The notes beneath the pieces are model-generated. The model was not told where the DNA came from and did no database searches. It saw only the letters and a program-made list of their open reading frames with translations. DNA of 47,607 bases from JAQVEM01 sp034660395 (GTDB lineage: Bacteria; Actinomycetota; Humimicrobiia; Humimicrobiales; Humimicrobiaceae), in the NCBI GenBank assembly GCA_034660395.1, contig JAYEJA010000091.1:1-47607 (forward strand). Reading direction: 5' to 3'. This document shows, piece after piece, positions 1-8,020 of this stretch (its first letter is position 1; every line of letters starts with the position of its first letter). The position numbers and the translations under genes are program-made.

Positions 1-50
1 TTAAATTCCGGGTCTTTTAAAAGATCCTTTTTAAATTCTTCCCATTCCAT
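1..50 (-). CDS. Antitoxin of HigB-type pair, N-terminal fragment
   Basis: Only the first 16 complete codons lie in the window (MEWEEFKKDLLKDPEF); the gene runs off the left edge. The peptide resembles the start of XRE/HTH antitoxins that accompany HigB/RelE-like toxins. It begins 12 nt after the stop of the toxin gene, and an AGGAG ribosome binding site (66-70) lies at the toxin's 3' end. Toxin-first order is typical of higBA-type loci. The DNA-binding domain itself cannot be seen, so the assignment rests on position and a short peptide. Confidence 0.6.
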   Translation of the reverse strand, partial: MEWEEFKKDLLKDPEF

Positions 51-61
51 AATTTATTTAC

Positions 62-418
62 TCATCTCCTTTTATTTTTATATTCTATCATTCTCCTCTT
101 TGCTATCTCCAGTTCCCTTTTAGGAGTTCTATTTGTCTTCTTTTTAAAACCATGCAGGAGTACAAAATTTTTTTTAGTATGCAGAAAATAAATGATTCTA
201 ATATAGTTTGAACCAAATCTTACCCTTAATTCCCACAAACCTTTATACTCTCTACCCACAAGTTTTTTAACAAATGGAAGGCCTAAATATATACCTTCCA
301 ACCTCATATTTTCAATTTCCTGCACAACCTTTGCTCTTTCCTTGCTCGGCAAATTGACTATAAAATTTCTAACCGGTTCTTTAAGATTATCTTTCTTATA
401 AAATACTATCTTCCACAT
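62..418 (-). CDS. HigB/RelE-like toxin (phage Gp49 family)
   Basis: 118 residues, normal for this family of ribosome-dependent mRNA interferases. The central part (GLWELRVRFGSNYIRIIYF) and the following hydrophobic strand plus LLHGFKKKT are characteristic of the phage-derived Gp49-like/HigB group: WELR, R-x-IYF and HGF-KK patterns carry the basic residues of the RelE fold. The C-terminus is strongly basic (RTPKRELEIAKRRM). It is cotranscribed with the antitoxin fragment that follows. A perfect inverted repeat 12 bp upstream of the start is the likely autoregulatory operator. Family assignment is firm; the target is not known from sequence. Confidence 0.85.
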   Translation of the reverse strand: MWKIVFYKKDNLKEPVRNFIVNLPSKERAKVVQEIENMRLEGIYLGLPFVKKLVGREYKGLWELRVRFGSNYIRIIYFLHTKKNFVLLHGFKKKTNRTPKRELEIAKRRMIEYKNKRR

Positions 419-429
419 TTAACTTATAA

Positions 430-447
430 TATAACAAACTTGTTATA
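430..447. promoter_or_regulatory. Palindromic operator of the HigB-type locus
   Basis: TATAACAA-AC-TTGTTATA is a perfect 8-bp inverted repeat with a 2-nt spacer, ending 12 bp upstream of the toxin start and overlapping the likely -10 region on the minus strand. Toxin-antitoxin operons are commonly repressed through such palindromes by the antitoxin. Function is inferred. Confidence 0.6.
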
Positions 448-510
448 ATTTATCAATTGTCTTTTTTAGGTTGCTATTAATAATTAAGAATAGGGGTGCA
501 GAAGTACCGC

Positions 511-1101
511 CTAAAACAGATTTATAAAACCGTAATTATAATAAATCATGATACTTGTAACTGTTGAAATCCCCACCGCTAAAATTACCTGGTTTACGGT
601 ATGTTTTTTTATTCTTACACGCGCCCATCCTATTACGGGAATAAGGGGTACCATAAGCAACATCCATTTACCAAATAAAACATTAAACGTAATAACAATA
701 AAAGTTATCCAGCTAATATGCAGGCTTATTTTCCAGAAATAAGTAATTACTGTAAATATAACTACGGAAGCCACACTTATTGCGAATACGGACTTTAGAA
801 ATAAAGGACCATCTAAAATATATAAAATAATAAGGCAAAGAGTATAACTGACGAAAGATACCAGCATCGGCTTAATCCTGTCTTCCTTCCTCGGTATATG
901 CATATCATCTATCTCTTTTTTCCTGTACAACAGAATTACATAAAGATATGGAATCACAGTTCCAAAAAGCAGGCAGATAGAAGCCCATGCCATTGCTTCT
1001 ATCGTGTTATCAACAATCATTATGCAAATGACCAGAAAAATGGGTATGGAAATAACCGACCCATCAAAAACATATGATATTGCCTTTGCAATCCTGTTCA
1101 C
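511..1101 (-). CDS. PAP2-like integral membrane protein with degenerate active site
   Basis: 196 residues with about six hydrophobic segments. The order of motifs mimics the phosphatidic-acid phosphatase type 2 superfamily: K-x-DRIKPM resembles KX6RP, KISLHIS resembles the PSGH motif, and GWARVRIKKHTVNQV resembles SRX5HX3D. The last Asp is Gln here and the PSG is ISL, so phosphatase activity is doubtful, although both central His residues remain. Similar 'PAP2 family' proteins with these changes are widespread in bacteria and archaea. It stands alone, divergent from nadE. A lipid-related role is an inference. Confidence 0.65.
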   Translation of the reverse strand: MNRIAKAISYVFDGSVISIPIFLVICIMIVDNTIEAMAWASICLLFGTVIPYLYVILLYRKKEIDDMHIPRKEDRIKPMLVSFVSYTLCLIILYILDGPLFLKSVFAISVASVVIFTVITYFWKISLHISWITFIVITFNVLFGKWMLLMVPLIPVIGWARVRIKKHTVNQVILAVGISTVTSIMIYYNYGFINLF

Positions 1102-1463
1102 TGCTTTTTCCTCTTTCCTGTCTTTAATAATAAAAAATAGACTGCTTAAAAAACCCTTTTAATATCCTCTTATATTATATTAGAACAAGTCAAATTTTAA
1201 CATATTATTTACTTTAACTTTTCTTAATATTTTTCTGCCGTAACTTCTAACATTTATAAAATAAATACCTGATATATTCATAATAGCAATACAAAATTCA
1301 GCTTTTAGATAATATAATATAAAAAAAGGTTCCTGACTAAAAAAACTAACTATAATACAAACAGTAAATTAAATAAACAAAAAAGGTTATAATTGTAATT
1401 AAAAATAATCGGTTTATAGTTTATAACAATGTTTTCTAATATTTTTAAGGTAAGGAGAAAAAA
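1102..1463. other. Intergenic region, divergent promoters
   Basis: About 360 bp of AT-rich sequence between the PAP2-like gene and nadE. I see no convincing ORF, RNA gene or hairpin; it presumably carries the two divergent promoters. The only clear signal is the AAGGAG ribosome binding site of nadE at 1452-1457. Confidence 0.5.
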
Positions 1464-3227
1464 ATATCTTTCTTAAGGATATATCTGGCACAGTTAAATC
1501 CCACGGTGGGAGATTTAAAGGGAAATTATAATATAATCGCCTCCCATATAGATGAGGCAAAAAGAAACTGCTCTGACCTGGCGGTCTTTCCCGAGCTCTC
1601 CATTACAGGATACCCTCCTGAAGACCTCCTCGCTAAAGACTCCTTCATCAGCGAAAACATTGATTGCTTAAATAAGCTGAAGGAACTAACCTCCAATATC
1701 ATTGTGATTGCAGGGTTCGCGAGCAGGGGAAAACAGGGAATCTATAATTCTGCAGCAGTAATCTATAAAAATCAGATTAAATCTATATATAACAAGCAAT
1801 TCCTTCCCAACTATTCCGTTTTTGATGAGGAGAGATACTTTGAAAAAGGTCTTGATTCCTGTGTTTTTAAAGCAGGAGATTCCATTTTCGGATTAAACAT
1901 ATGTGAAGACATATTTCATCCTGAAGGCCCTGCAAGAATCCAATCAATCCTGGGTGAAGCAGGCCTTATAATAAACATATCCGCATCCCCTTACTACACA
2001 GGAAAAATTCAGGAAAGGATAAAAGTGCTGTCAGATACAGCAATAAGCAACAGGGTAAATATTGCATATCTAAATATGGCCGGCGGACAGGACGAGCTTG
2101 TATTTGACGGCAGCAGCTTAATAATAAATGGGGAAGGAAAAGTCCTTGTCCGCGCAAAATCTTTTGCCGGGGATTCCATAATATATGACCTTGAAATTGA
2201 TAAAATAAAATCCTTAAAAGACAAATACAGAAATGATATTGAAAAGGATAAGATAAAACTTCTAAAAGATTACACTCCTCCCGCACTTATTGATTTAAGG
2301 TACGGGCCGGATTATGAAAAAAAGAAAATCTTAAAATATAAAAATTCCGGCAGCCGTTCCGGGCAAATCATAACTTCCGAAGAAGAAATACTTGATGCGC
2401 TTATCATGGGTACCGGGGATTATGTAAGGAAAAACAGATTTGAAAAAGTAATCGTTGCGTTAAGCGGAGGTGTAGACTCTGCCCTAACGGCCGTAATAGC
2501 CTCCTTCGCCCTTGGAAAAGAAAATGTTAACGGACTGCTTATGCCTTCCCTCTACTCCTCCAGAGGAAGCATTGACGACTCTATTAAACTATGCAATAAC
2601 CTTGGCATTAAATACATTACTATACCTATCACAGAAATATACAGGAGCTATCTTAAAAATCTAAATAAGATATTTACAGGCCCAGAAATCAATGTAACCA
2701 GAGAAAACCTTCAGGCGCGCATAAGGGGTAACATAGCCATGGCCCTGGCAAACGAGAAACACTGGCTGGTATTATCCACAGGTAATAAAAGCGAAATAAG
2801 TGTGGGATACTGTACCCTTTATGGTGACATGGCCGGAGGTTTTTCACCCATTAAAGATGTATATAAAACAATGGTTTACAGGATCTGCAAATTTATAAAT
2901 GAAAAGCACCACGATATAATACCGTCAAATATCCTTTCCAAAGTTCCCTCCGCTGAACTCAAACCGGACCAGAAAGACCAGGATACGCTTCCCCCTTACA
3001 ATGCGCTTGACCCCATACTTAAGGCATATATAGAAGATGACCTTGGCTTCAAGTCAATCGTAAATAAGGGATTTGACGAAAACACCGTTAGGAAAGTAAT
3101 AAACATGGTAGATTCCAGTGAATATAAGAGAAGGCAGGGCTCACCCGGCATTAAAATAACTTCACGTGCGTTCGGTAAGGATAGAAGATATCCTATCACC
3201 AATAAATTCAGTTTAGATTTAAAATAA
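1464..3227 (+). CDS. nadE: Glutamine-dependent NAD+ synthetase
   Basis: Makes NAD+ from deamido-NAD+, ATP and glutamine in the last step of NAD biosynthesis. The N-terminal nitrilase-type glutaminase domain has the Glu-Lys-Cys triad (FPELSITG, YNKQFLP, NICED), near residues 44, 111 and 147 from the start used here. The synthetase domain has the PP-loop SGGVDSA near residue 334, and STGNKSE. I place the start at ATA 1464: it follows an AAGGAG site by six bases and restores the family N-terminus (LRIYLAQLNP). The first standard codon in frame is GTG 1506, which has no ribosome binding site and removes that beta strand. An in-frame stop at 1446 excludes anything further upstream. It sits 4 bp from the regulator gene downstream. 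Confidence 0.93.
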   Translation: MSFLRIYLAQLNPTVGDLKGNYNIIASHIDEAKRNCSDLAVFPELSITGYPPEDLLAKDSFISENIDCLNKLKELTSNIIVIAGFASRGKQGIYNSAAVIYKNQIKSIYNKQFLPNYSVFDEERYFEKGLDSCVFKAGDSIFGLNICEDIFHPEGPARIQSILGEAGLIINISASPYYTGKIQERIKVLSDTAISNRVNIAYLNMAGGQDELVFDGSSLIINGEGKVLVRAKSFAGDSIIYDLEIDKIKSLKDKYRNDIEKDKIKLLKDYTPPALIDLRYGPDYEKKKILKYKNSGSRSGQIITSEEEILDALIMGTGDYVRKNRFEKVIVALSGGVDSALTAVIASFALGKENVNGLLMPSLYSSRGSIDDSIKLCNNLGIKYITIPITEIYRSYLKNLNKIFTGPEINVTRENLQARIRGNIAMALANEKHWLVLSTGNKSEISVGYCTLYGDMAGGFSPIKDVYKTMVYRICKFINEKHHDIIPSNILSKVPSAELKPDQKDQDTLPPYNALDPILKAYIEDDLGFKSIVNKGFDENTVRKVINMVDSSEYKRRQGSPGIKITSRAFGKDRRYPITNKFSLDLK

Positions 3228-3231
3228 AAAT

Positions 3232-3912
3232 ATGATAAAAATATTACTTTTCCCGGACAAAAGCATTAATGCTGATAAAATAAAAAAAGTTTTAGATAAA
3301 ACTGATTTTAACATTCATCTAATCAAAAATGCTGCAGGCATCAGTTCTTTCATAAACGATGCAAAACTCTTTATCTTTGATTTTACAGGAAGAAAAATTA
3401 ATGACGAAGAAAACGATGATATTATAAATAGCTTAAAAAATAAAGACCATAAAGGAATTGCAAAAATTGCCATAATTGACAGCAGCAGTAAAAATAACAT
3501 ATTTAAGAGTGGATTTGAGTTTGATGATTTTTGCTTTTATGACAATATTGAAAAAGAACTCTACTTCAGGATAAAAGCACTTCTTTTAAGAATGAATATT
3601 TATCCCCCAAAAAATAGCATTGCCGTTGGCGAACTGATATTGAATCTTGATAAATACGAACTTTCCGTTAATGGGACTCCCATAGAGCTAACATACAAAG
3701 AATTTGAGCTCCTGAACCTCCTTCTCAAGAACCAGAATAAAGTTTTTACCAGGAAAAAACTTCTTTCAATCATATGGGAGTATGACTTTTACGGCGGCAG
3801 CAGAACAATTGATGTCCACATTAGAAGATTGCGCTCTAAAATACCACCCCCCTATAATCTTATGCTTAAAACTGTAAGAAGTGTCGGCTACATGTTTACC
3901 CATTCTATTTGA
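3232..3912 (+). CDS. GlnR-like OmpR-family transcriptional regulator
   Basis: 226 residues: a poorly conserved receiver domain (about 1-110) and an OmpR/PhoB winged-helix domain (about 120-222; LTYKEFELLNLLL, VFTRKKLL, TVRSVGYMF). The stretch YDFYGGSRTIDVHIRRLRSK is close to that of actinobacterial GlnR. An Asp occurs at residue 50 (FIFDFTG), the position that in GlnR supports phosphorylation-independent dimerisation, while the rest of the acidic phosphorylation pocket is not evident. It lies directly upstream of glnA, and 11-bp-spaced direct repeats precede glnA. I infer a nitrogen regulator; the exact orthology is unproven. Translation follows nadE after a 4-bp gap, so the two are probably cotranscribed. 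Confidence 0.8.
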   Translation: MIKILLFPDKSINADKIKKVLDKTDFNIHLIKNAAGISSFINDAKLFIFDFTGRKINDEENDDIINSLKNKDHKGIAKIAIIDSSSKNNIFKSGFEFDDFCFYDNIEKELYFRIKALLLRMNIYPPKNSIAVGELILNLDKYELSVNGTPIELTYKEFELLNLLLKNQNKVFTRKKLLSIIWEYDFYGGSRTIDVHIRRLRSKIPPPYNLMLKTVRSVGYMFTHSI

Positions 3913-3970
3913 TGACCGCCTGCGCCTTGCCTTCCCGGAATATTTTACTATAACGAATACAGAAACTTTC

Positions 3971-4052
3971 ATGTTAATTTAAGCGGAATTCTAATATTTA
4001 ACATAGATTTAACATGATTTATATAAATTTTTGGTATGAATTAAGTTATAAT
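3971..4052 (+). promoter_or_regulatory. glnA control region with 11-bp-spaced operator repeats
   Basis: TTTAACAT at 3997-4004 recurs at 4008-4015, a start-to-start spacing of 11 bp, as expected for tandem binding of OmpR-family dimers. The TTAAC-N6-TTAAC arrangement resembles the actinobacterial GlnR box (gTnAc-N6-GaAAc). An inverted copy, ATGTTAA, lies at 3971-3977. A TATAAT -10 element is at 4047-4052, placing the repeats just upstream of the -35 position, suitable for activation. Sites are seen; use by the adjacent regulator is inferred. Confidence 0.55.
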
Positions 4053-4135
4053 ATTATGCAACTTAAAAACTCCGGTTTTTATGTATATGAATTAAATTAA
4101 TTATTAAATAACCATTAAAATAGAGGAGTGACATT

Positions 4136-5473
4136 ATGGGAAAAAAAGACGAGATGAAGGAATACGTCCTGAAAAAGGCCCACGACAATAACATCAAGTT
4201 TATAAGATTCTGGTTTACGGACGTCCAGGGATTTTTAAAAAGTTTTGCCATCACTGTCGAGGAGCTTGAGAATGCGCTTTCAGATGGCATGGGCTTTGAC
4301 GGTTCATCGATTGAGGGCTTTTCAAGAATAGAAGAGAGCGATGTTATAGCAATGCCCGACCCCAATACCTTCCAGATACTTCCGTGGAGCCCCAAAGAAA
4401 ACGGGGTTGCCAGAATGATCTGCGACATACTTGAGCCGGATGGTTCAAATTTTAAAGGTGACCCGAGATGGGTTCTTAAAAGAATGTTAAAAAAAGTTAA
4501 AGATATGGGCTATACATTTTATGTCGGCCCTGAGCTTGAATATTTCTACTTTAAGTCAGATACCGGAGAACCCGAAATTCTTGACAGGGGAGGATATTTC
4601 GACCTTACCACCCTTGATGTTGCCAGTGAGCTGCGAAGAAACACCGTTCTCTACCTTGAGGCAATGGGTATAGGCGTCGAGTATTCCCATCATGAAGTTG
4701 CTCCCTCACAGCACGAAATAGACCTGAGGTACACAGATGCTCTTACCATGGCCGATAATGCCATGACCTACAGAATCATAGTAAAAGAAGTAGCTACAAG
4801 AAATGGAGTATATGCAACATTCATGCCCAAGCCATTATTCGGAGTTAACGGGAGCGGGATGCATACCCATCAGTCTCTTTTTAAAGGGGATAAAAACGCA
4901 TTTTTTAATCCGAAAGACGAGTATCATTTATCAGAAACCGCCAAGAATTATATAGCGGGTACTCTCAAACACTCTAAGGAAATAGTAGCGGTAACGAACC
5001 AGTGGGTTAATTCATATAAAAGACTCGTTCCCGGTTATGAGGCACCCGTTTACATCTCCTGGGCCAGAAGGAACAGGTCTTCTCTGGTAAGGGTACCGAT
5101 GTATAAACCAGGTAAAGAAACCTCTACCAGAATGGAATTCAGGTGTCCTGACCCTGCCTGCAACCCTTACCTTGCTTTCAGCGTTATGCTGGCAGCCGGT
5201 TTGGAGGGTATTAAAAACAAATACCCTCTACCTGATCCGGTGGAAGAAAATATCTTCGACATGGATGTTCTAAAAAGAGAAGAAGCAAAAATTGAAACTC
5301 TTCCCGATAATCTCCTTGAGGCAGTTAAAATTATGGAAAAGAGCAAGCTGGTAAGAAAAACTCTTGGTGACCATATATTTGAAAAATTCATAGAGAATAA
5401 AAAAATTGAATGGGATAGATACAGGACTCATGTTTCGAATTATGAGCTTGATTCCTATCTTCCACTTTTATAG
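4136..5473 (+). CDS. glnA: Glutamine synthetase type I
   Basis: ATP-dependent condensation of ammonium with glutamate, the main ammonium-assimilation step. At 445 residues it matches the shorter GSI-alpha class rather than the ~470-residue adenylylated GSI-beta class. Visible signatures: MGFDGSSIEGF near the N-terminus, GPELEYF (metal ligands), HHEVAPSQHEIDLRY, VNGSGMHTHQS (ATP-binding), and the NRSSLVRVP and EFRCPDPACNPYLAF segments around the active site. The ATG is preceded by GAGGAG. A GlnR-like gene and operator-like repeats lie upstream, and a strong hairpin terminator follows. Confidence 0.97.
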   Translation: MGKKDEMKEYVLKKAHDNNIKFIRFWFTDVQGFLKSFAITVEELENALSDGMGFDGSSIEGFSRIEESDVIAMPDPNTFQILPWSPKENGVARMICDILEPDGSNFKGDPRWVLKRMLKKVKDMGYTFYVGPELEYFYFKSDTGEPEILDRGGYFDLTTLDVASELRRNTVLYLEAMGIGVEYSHHEVAPSQHEIDLRYTDALTMADNAMTYRIIVKEVATRNGVYATFMPKPLFGVNGSGMHTHQSLFKGDKNAFFNPKDEYHLSETAKNYIAGTLKHSKEIVAVTNQWVNSYKRLVPGYEAPVYISWARRNRSSLVRVPMYKPGKETSTRMEFRCPDPACNPYLAFSVMLAAGLEGIKNKYPLPDPVEENIFDMDVLKREEAKIETLPDNLLEAVKIMEKSKLVRKTLGDHIFEKFIENKKIEWDRYRTHVSNYELDSYLPLL

Positions 5474-5514
5474 TAATACATTTTTTTGATTCTATCAGTT
5501 TACCTATTGTAGTA

Positions 5515-5546
5515 AAAAAGCCCTGCTCTTAAAGGCAGGGCTTTTT
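5515..5546 (+). terminator. Bidirectional intrinsic terminator
   Basis: AGCCCTGC (5519-5526) pairs with GCAGGGCT (5535-5542) around an 8-nt loop. Runs of A before and T after make it function on both strands, which suits the convergent glnA and VIT-type genes. Confidence 0.9.
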
Positions 5547-5566
5547 ATCACTCTATTTTTTAATTT

Positions 5567-6172
5567 TCAGTCAATTAGTTCCAGCAGCAAACTCAAGCCC
5601 ACGCAAAAACCTCCTGCAATTAGCATCTTCATACCGCTAACCACGAGGTTGCTCCGGGAAATCTTACCCAGAAATAAACCTATCCCGAATAAAATTAAAA
5701 ACGCCAGGGCAAACCCGCTATAATAACAGATATTAATAGGTATAAGTTCGCCAAATAAAAACGGAGTCAGGGGTATAAATGCCATTATCACAGGTGAAAC
5801 TCCATTTACAGCAGCAAGTACCATAACTGCGAATTTCTGGGCTCTTGTTATTATAGTTTCATCCAAATCATAAAGTATAGATTCTTCCAGATCAAATATC
5901 TCTTTTTTTCTTTCAGCTGTTTCACTATTATAAGCACTCCATATACCCGAAACCCCCAGCGATATACATATGGCAAAACCGGCTATTAATACATGCTTGT
6001 ATTCTTTAACACCAATCACATAATTACCTACAAGAACTCCTATGCTGGTAATTACTCCGTCAAAACCGTTAACTGCAAAATATCTTCTTACTATTTTGGA
6101 TATATCGGCAATTTTGTTATATGTTCTTACCTGCTCAACCCAACCGGAAAAATATTTCTTTATCCTTTTCAT
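5567..6172 (-). CDS. VIT1/CCC1-family membrane transporter
   Basis: About 201 residues with five predicted hydrophobic segments. The segment RRYFAVNGFDGVITSIGVLVG matches the first transmembrane helix of VIT1/CCC1 iron/manganese transporters (DG-x-x-T-x-x-G pattern); the middle cytoplasmic segment is rich in Glu (NSETAERKKEIFDLEESI), as expected for the metal-binding loop. Members move Fe2+ or Mn2+ across membranes. I use ATG 6172 because GAGGAG lies 13 nt upstream; a TTG at 6193 would put the ribosome binding site inside the gene. Substrate is inferred from the family. Confidence 0.8.
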   Translation of the reverse strand: MKRIKKYFSGWVEQVRTYNKIADISKIVRRYFAVNGFDGVITSIGVLVGNYVIGVKEYKHVLIAGFAICISLGVSGIWSAYNSETAERKKEIFDLEESILYDLDETIITRAQKFAVMVLAAVNGVSPVIMAFIPLTPFLFGELIPINICYYSGFALAFLILFGIGLFLGKISRSNLVVSGMKMLIAGGFCVGLSLLLELID

Positions 6173-6255
6173 TTGAAACCCGGCACTCCTCAAACAATCA
6201 TATATTATCCCGCATTAATAAATATGCTGAATCTCTAGTTCAATAACGTACCTTC

Positions 6256-7230
6256 TTATTCTTCAGTTGTTGTTTCCTCTGTTTCCTGGGTTTTCCCTGT
6301 CTCTTCCTGTGCACTATTTTGTCCATTGCTGCCCATCTCTTCCTGAAGATTGCTCAGGTCAATAAAGGGCACAATCCCTTCCTCGGGCAATATCCCCCAG
6401 GAAATATTAGGTGACAATTTCTGTATAAATTCAAGCTGTATTATTTGGGGATAGCTTTCAAGCGCTTTACCTCTTATCTCAATCTCTCTTGCTTCCGCTT
6501 CCGCTTTTATTATTGTCTGTTCTTTTTTTATCTTTTCCTGTTCAAGTACATTCTGCTCCACTACTATTCTTTCTTCCGCAATTTGTTTTTCTTCAAGAAC
6601 GCTAAAATACTCTTCTGTAAAATCTATCTTCCTTAAAAGAAATTCGTCCAGGATTATTCCATTATCCTCAAATATAGGTTTAAGGGTATCTCCTATCTCC
6701 TGCTGTACATCAAATACCTGCTCGGAATAAAGCTGTGCTGCACTGTATTTTTTCGGTATGTTTCTGGACAGGGACCTTGCCTCTGTTTTGACTACTTTTT
6801 CCACTACATTATCCATGTTCCCTATATTGTTATATATCCATTCAGCTTTTTTACCATCAGCAGCAAACCTTATAGTGTACTTCAGCTGTATCTGCTGCCC
6901 ATCCGAAGATGTTGTATCCACTGAATAATCAGGATAAGCCGCCCGGCTTGTCTCCGGATTATCACTTGTTTCATAGGTAACCTGCCTTGTCGAATAATTA
7001 ACCGTATTCTGTATAAAAGGAATCTTTACATTCAGCCCGGGCGTATAAGTAACACCGGTTGTCTTTCCAAACTGCGTCAGCACCCTTACATTTCCCGCCT
7101 GGACTATAACAAATGTATTTAAGGCCAGAATTAAAACTACGATCCCGATAACTGCTCCTACAATTATTTTTGGTACCAATTTCATTACTTTTCCCTCCAT
7201 CTTAATTTCTTTACCATCTCTAAACACCAT
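6256..7230 (-). CDS. SPFH/band-7 (prohibitin-like) membrane protein
   Basis: 324 residues: one N-terminal transmembrane helix (IIVGAVIGIVVLILALNTFV), a band-7 domain starting VRVLTQFGKTTGVTYTPGLNVKIPFIQ, then a long Glu/Ala/Lys coiled coil, and an acidic Gln/Glu/Thr-rich tail. Such proteins form oligomeric scaffolds on membranes and often regulate membrane proteases, as HflK/HflC do. Two starts have Shine-Dalgarno-like sequences: ATG 7230 (GGAG) and an internal ATG (MKLVPK, after GGAGGG); I keep the longer one. No protease gene is adjacent, so no partner can be named. Confidence 0.88.
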   Translation of the reverse strand: MVFRDGKEIKMEGKVMKLVPKIIVGAVIGIVVLILALNTFVIVQAGNVRVLTQFGKTTGVTYTPGLNVKIPFIQNTVNYSTRQVTYETSDNPETSRAAYPDYSVDTTSSDGQQIQLKYTIRFAADGKKAEWIYNNIGNMDNVVEKVVKTEARSLSRNIPKKYSAAQLYSEQVFDVQQEIGDTLKPIFEDNGIILDEFLLRKIDFTEEYFSVLEEKQIAEERIVVEQNVLEQEKIKKEQTIIKAEAEAREIEIRGKALESYPQIIQLEFIQKLSPNISWGILPEEGIVPFIDLSNLQEEMGSNGQNSAQEETGKTQETEETTTEE

Positions 7231-7294
7231 ATCAAAACTCTCCTTTCTGATATACTCATATATTAATAATTTCCGGGACTGTCCCGGATAATTT

Positions 7295-7531
7295 CTAAAT
7301 TGGCTCTATCACTATACACGAAGTCGTATCTTTAATCCCTCTTAAGTTCTGGATTTTTGATATAACCATTTTTCCCAGGTCATTTAAGCTCTCACTTTCT
7401 ATCAAAATAATAAGGTCATAGGGACCTGACACTGTCTTTACCGATTTGACTCCCTTTAATTTAGAAACCTTGGTATAAATATCCCCCTGCTGGCCCGGTT
7501 CTGATTTCATTAGAACATATGCTTCAACCAT
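7295..7531 (-). CDS. Stand-alone Lrp/AsnC-type RAM ligand-binding domain
   Basis: 78 residues that cover just the alpha/beta ligand-binding half of Lrp/AsnC regulators: AYVLMKSEPG at the start, VKSVKTVSGPYDLIILIE in the middle and IKDTTSCIVIEP at the end. The helix-turn-helix half is absent. Free-standing RAM proteins are known and may act as amino-acid sensors or subunits of larger complexes. The ATG follows a clear GGGAGG site. What it binds is not visible. Confidence 0.88.
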   Translation of the reverse strand: MVEAYVLMKSEPGQQGDIYTKVSKLKGVKSVKTVSGPYDLIILIESESLNDLGKMVISKIQNLRGIKDTTSCIVIEPI

Positions 7532-7560
7532 TTTATTAGTCCTCCCTTGTATTTAATCAT

Positions 7561-7983
7561 TCATATAAGTATTGCGCTATAACTATTTAATTTCTCCCAA
7601 AATTTATTTTCCACCGTATTAATAAAAAATAAATGACTCTCACACTTACAATCCGACGAACCAAACCCTCTAACCGGGATACCTATATTGTTTACCCTTT
7701 TTGCAATATCACATTCAATTTTTTTACTGCTTTCTATACAATATATAAAATCAATACTCACGTGGGGATTTGATAGAAAATAATCAATATGCCAGAAATT
7801 TCTTTTTCGCTTCCCCAGATGCCTGGAAATTCTCTTTCCTATACCACCCAGAGCAGACCCTGCATAAAGGTAAAATCCTTTCTTAAAATTTATTTTACCG
7901 AGCTTTCCAACATTTATAAGCTGCTGCTTTCCGCATTCCATTAATAGACAATATGAACCTTTATTTTTATAGCAGTTCTCCAT
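7561..7983 (-). CDS. DUF123 / Uri-type GIY-YIG-like protein
   Basis: About 140 residues. GSYCLLMECG, GFYLYAGSALGG-I-RI-RHL and the later HIDYFL and GIPVRGFGSSDCKCESHLFF are the classical conserved blocks of DUF123, a family distantly related to GIY-YIG nucleases and often fused to endonuclease III. YLYAGSALGG corresponds to the GIY-YIG core. The first possible codon is TTG 7998; ATG 7983 gives a more usual start. Nuclease activity is not established for the family. Confidence 0.82.
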   Translation of the reverse strand: MENCYKNKGSYCLLMECGKQQLINVGKLGKINFKKGFYLYAGSALGGIGKRISRHLGKRKRNFWHIDYFLSNPHVSIDFIYCIESSKKIECDIAKRVNNIGIPVRGFGSSDCKCESHLFFINTVENKFWEKLNSYSAILI

Positions 7984-8020
7984 TATCTTTAACTGCAATA
8001 ATTATTCCGACTAATAATTA

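Noticed and set aside
1506..3227. nadE starting at GTG 1506
   Set aside because: No ribosome binding site precedes it and it removes the conserved first strand; ATA 1464 fits better.
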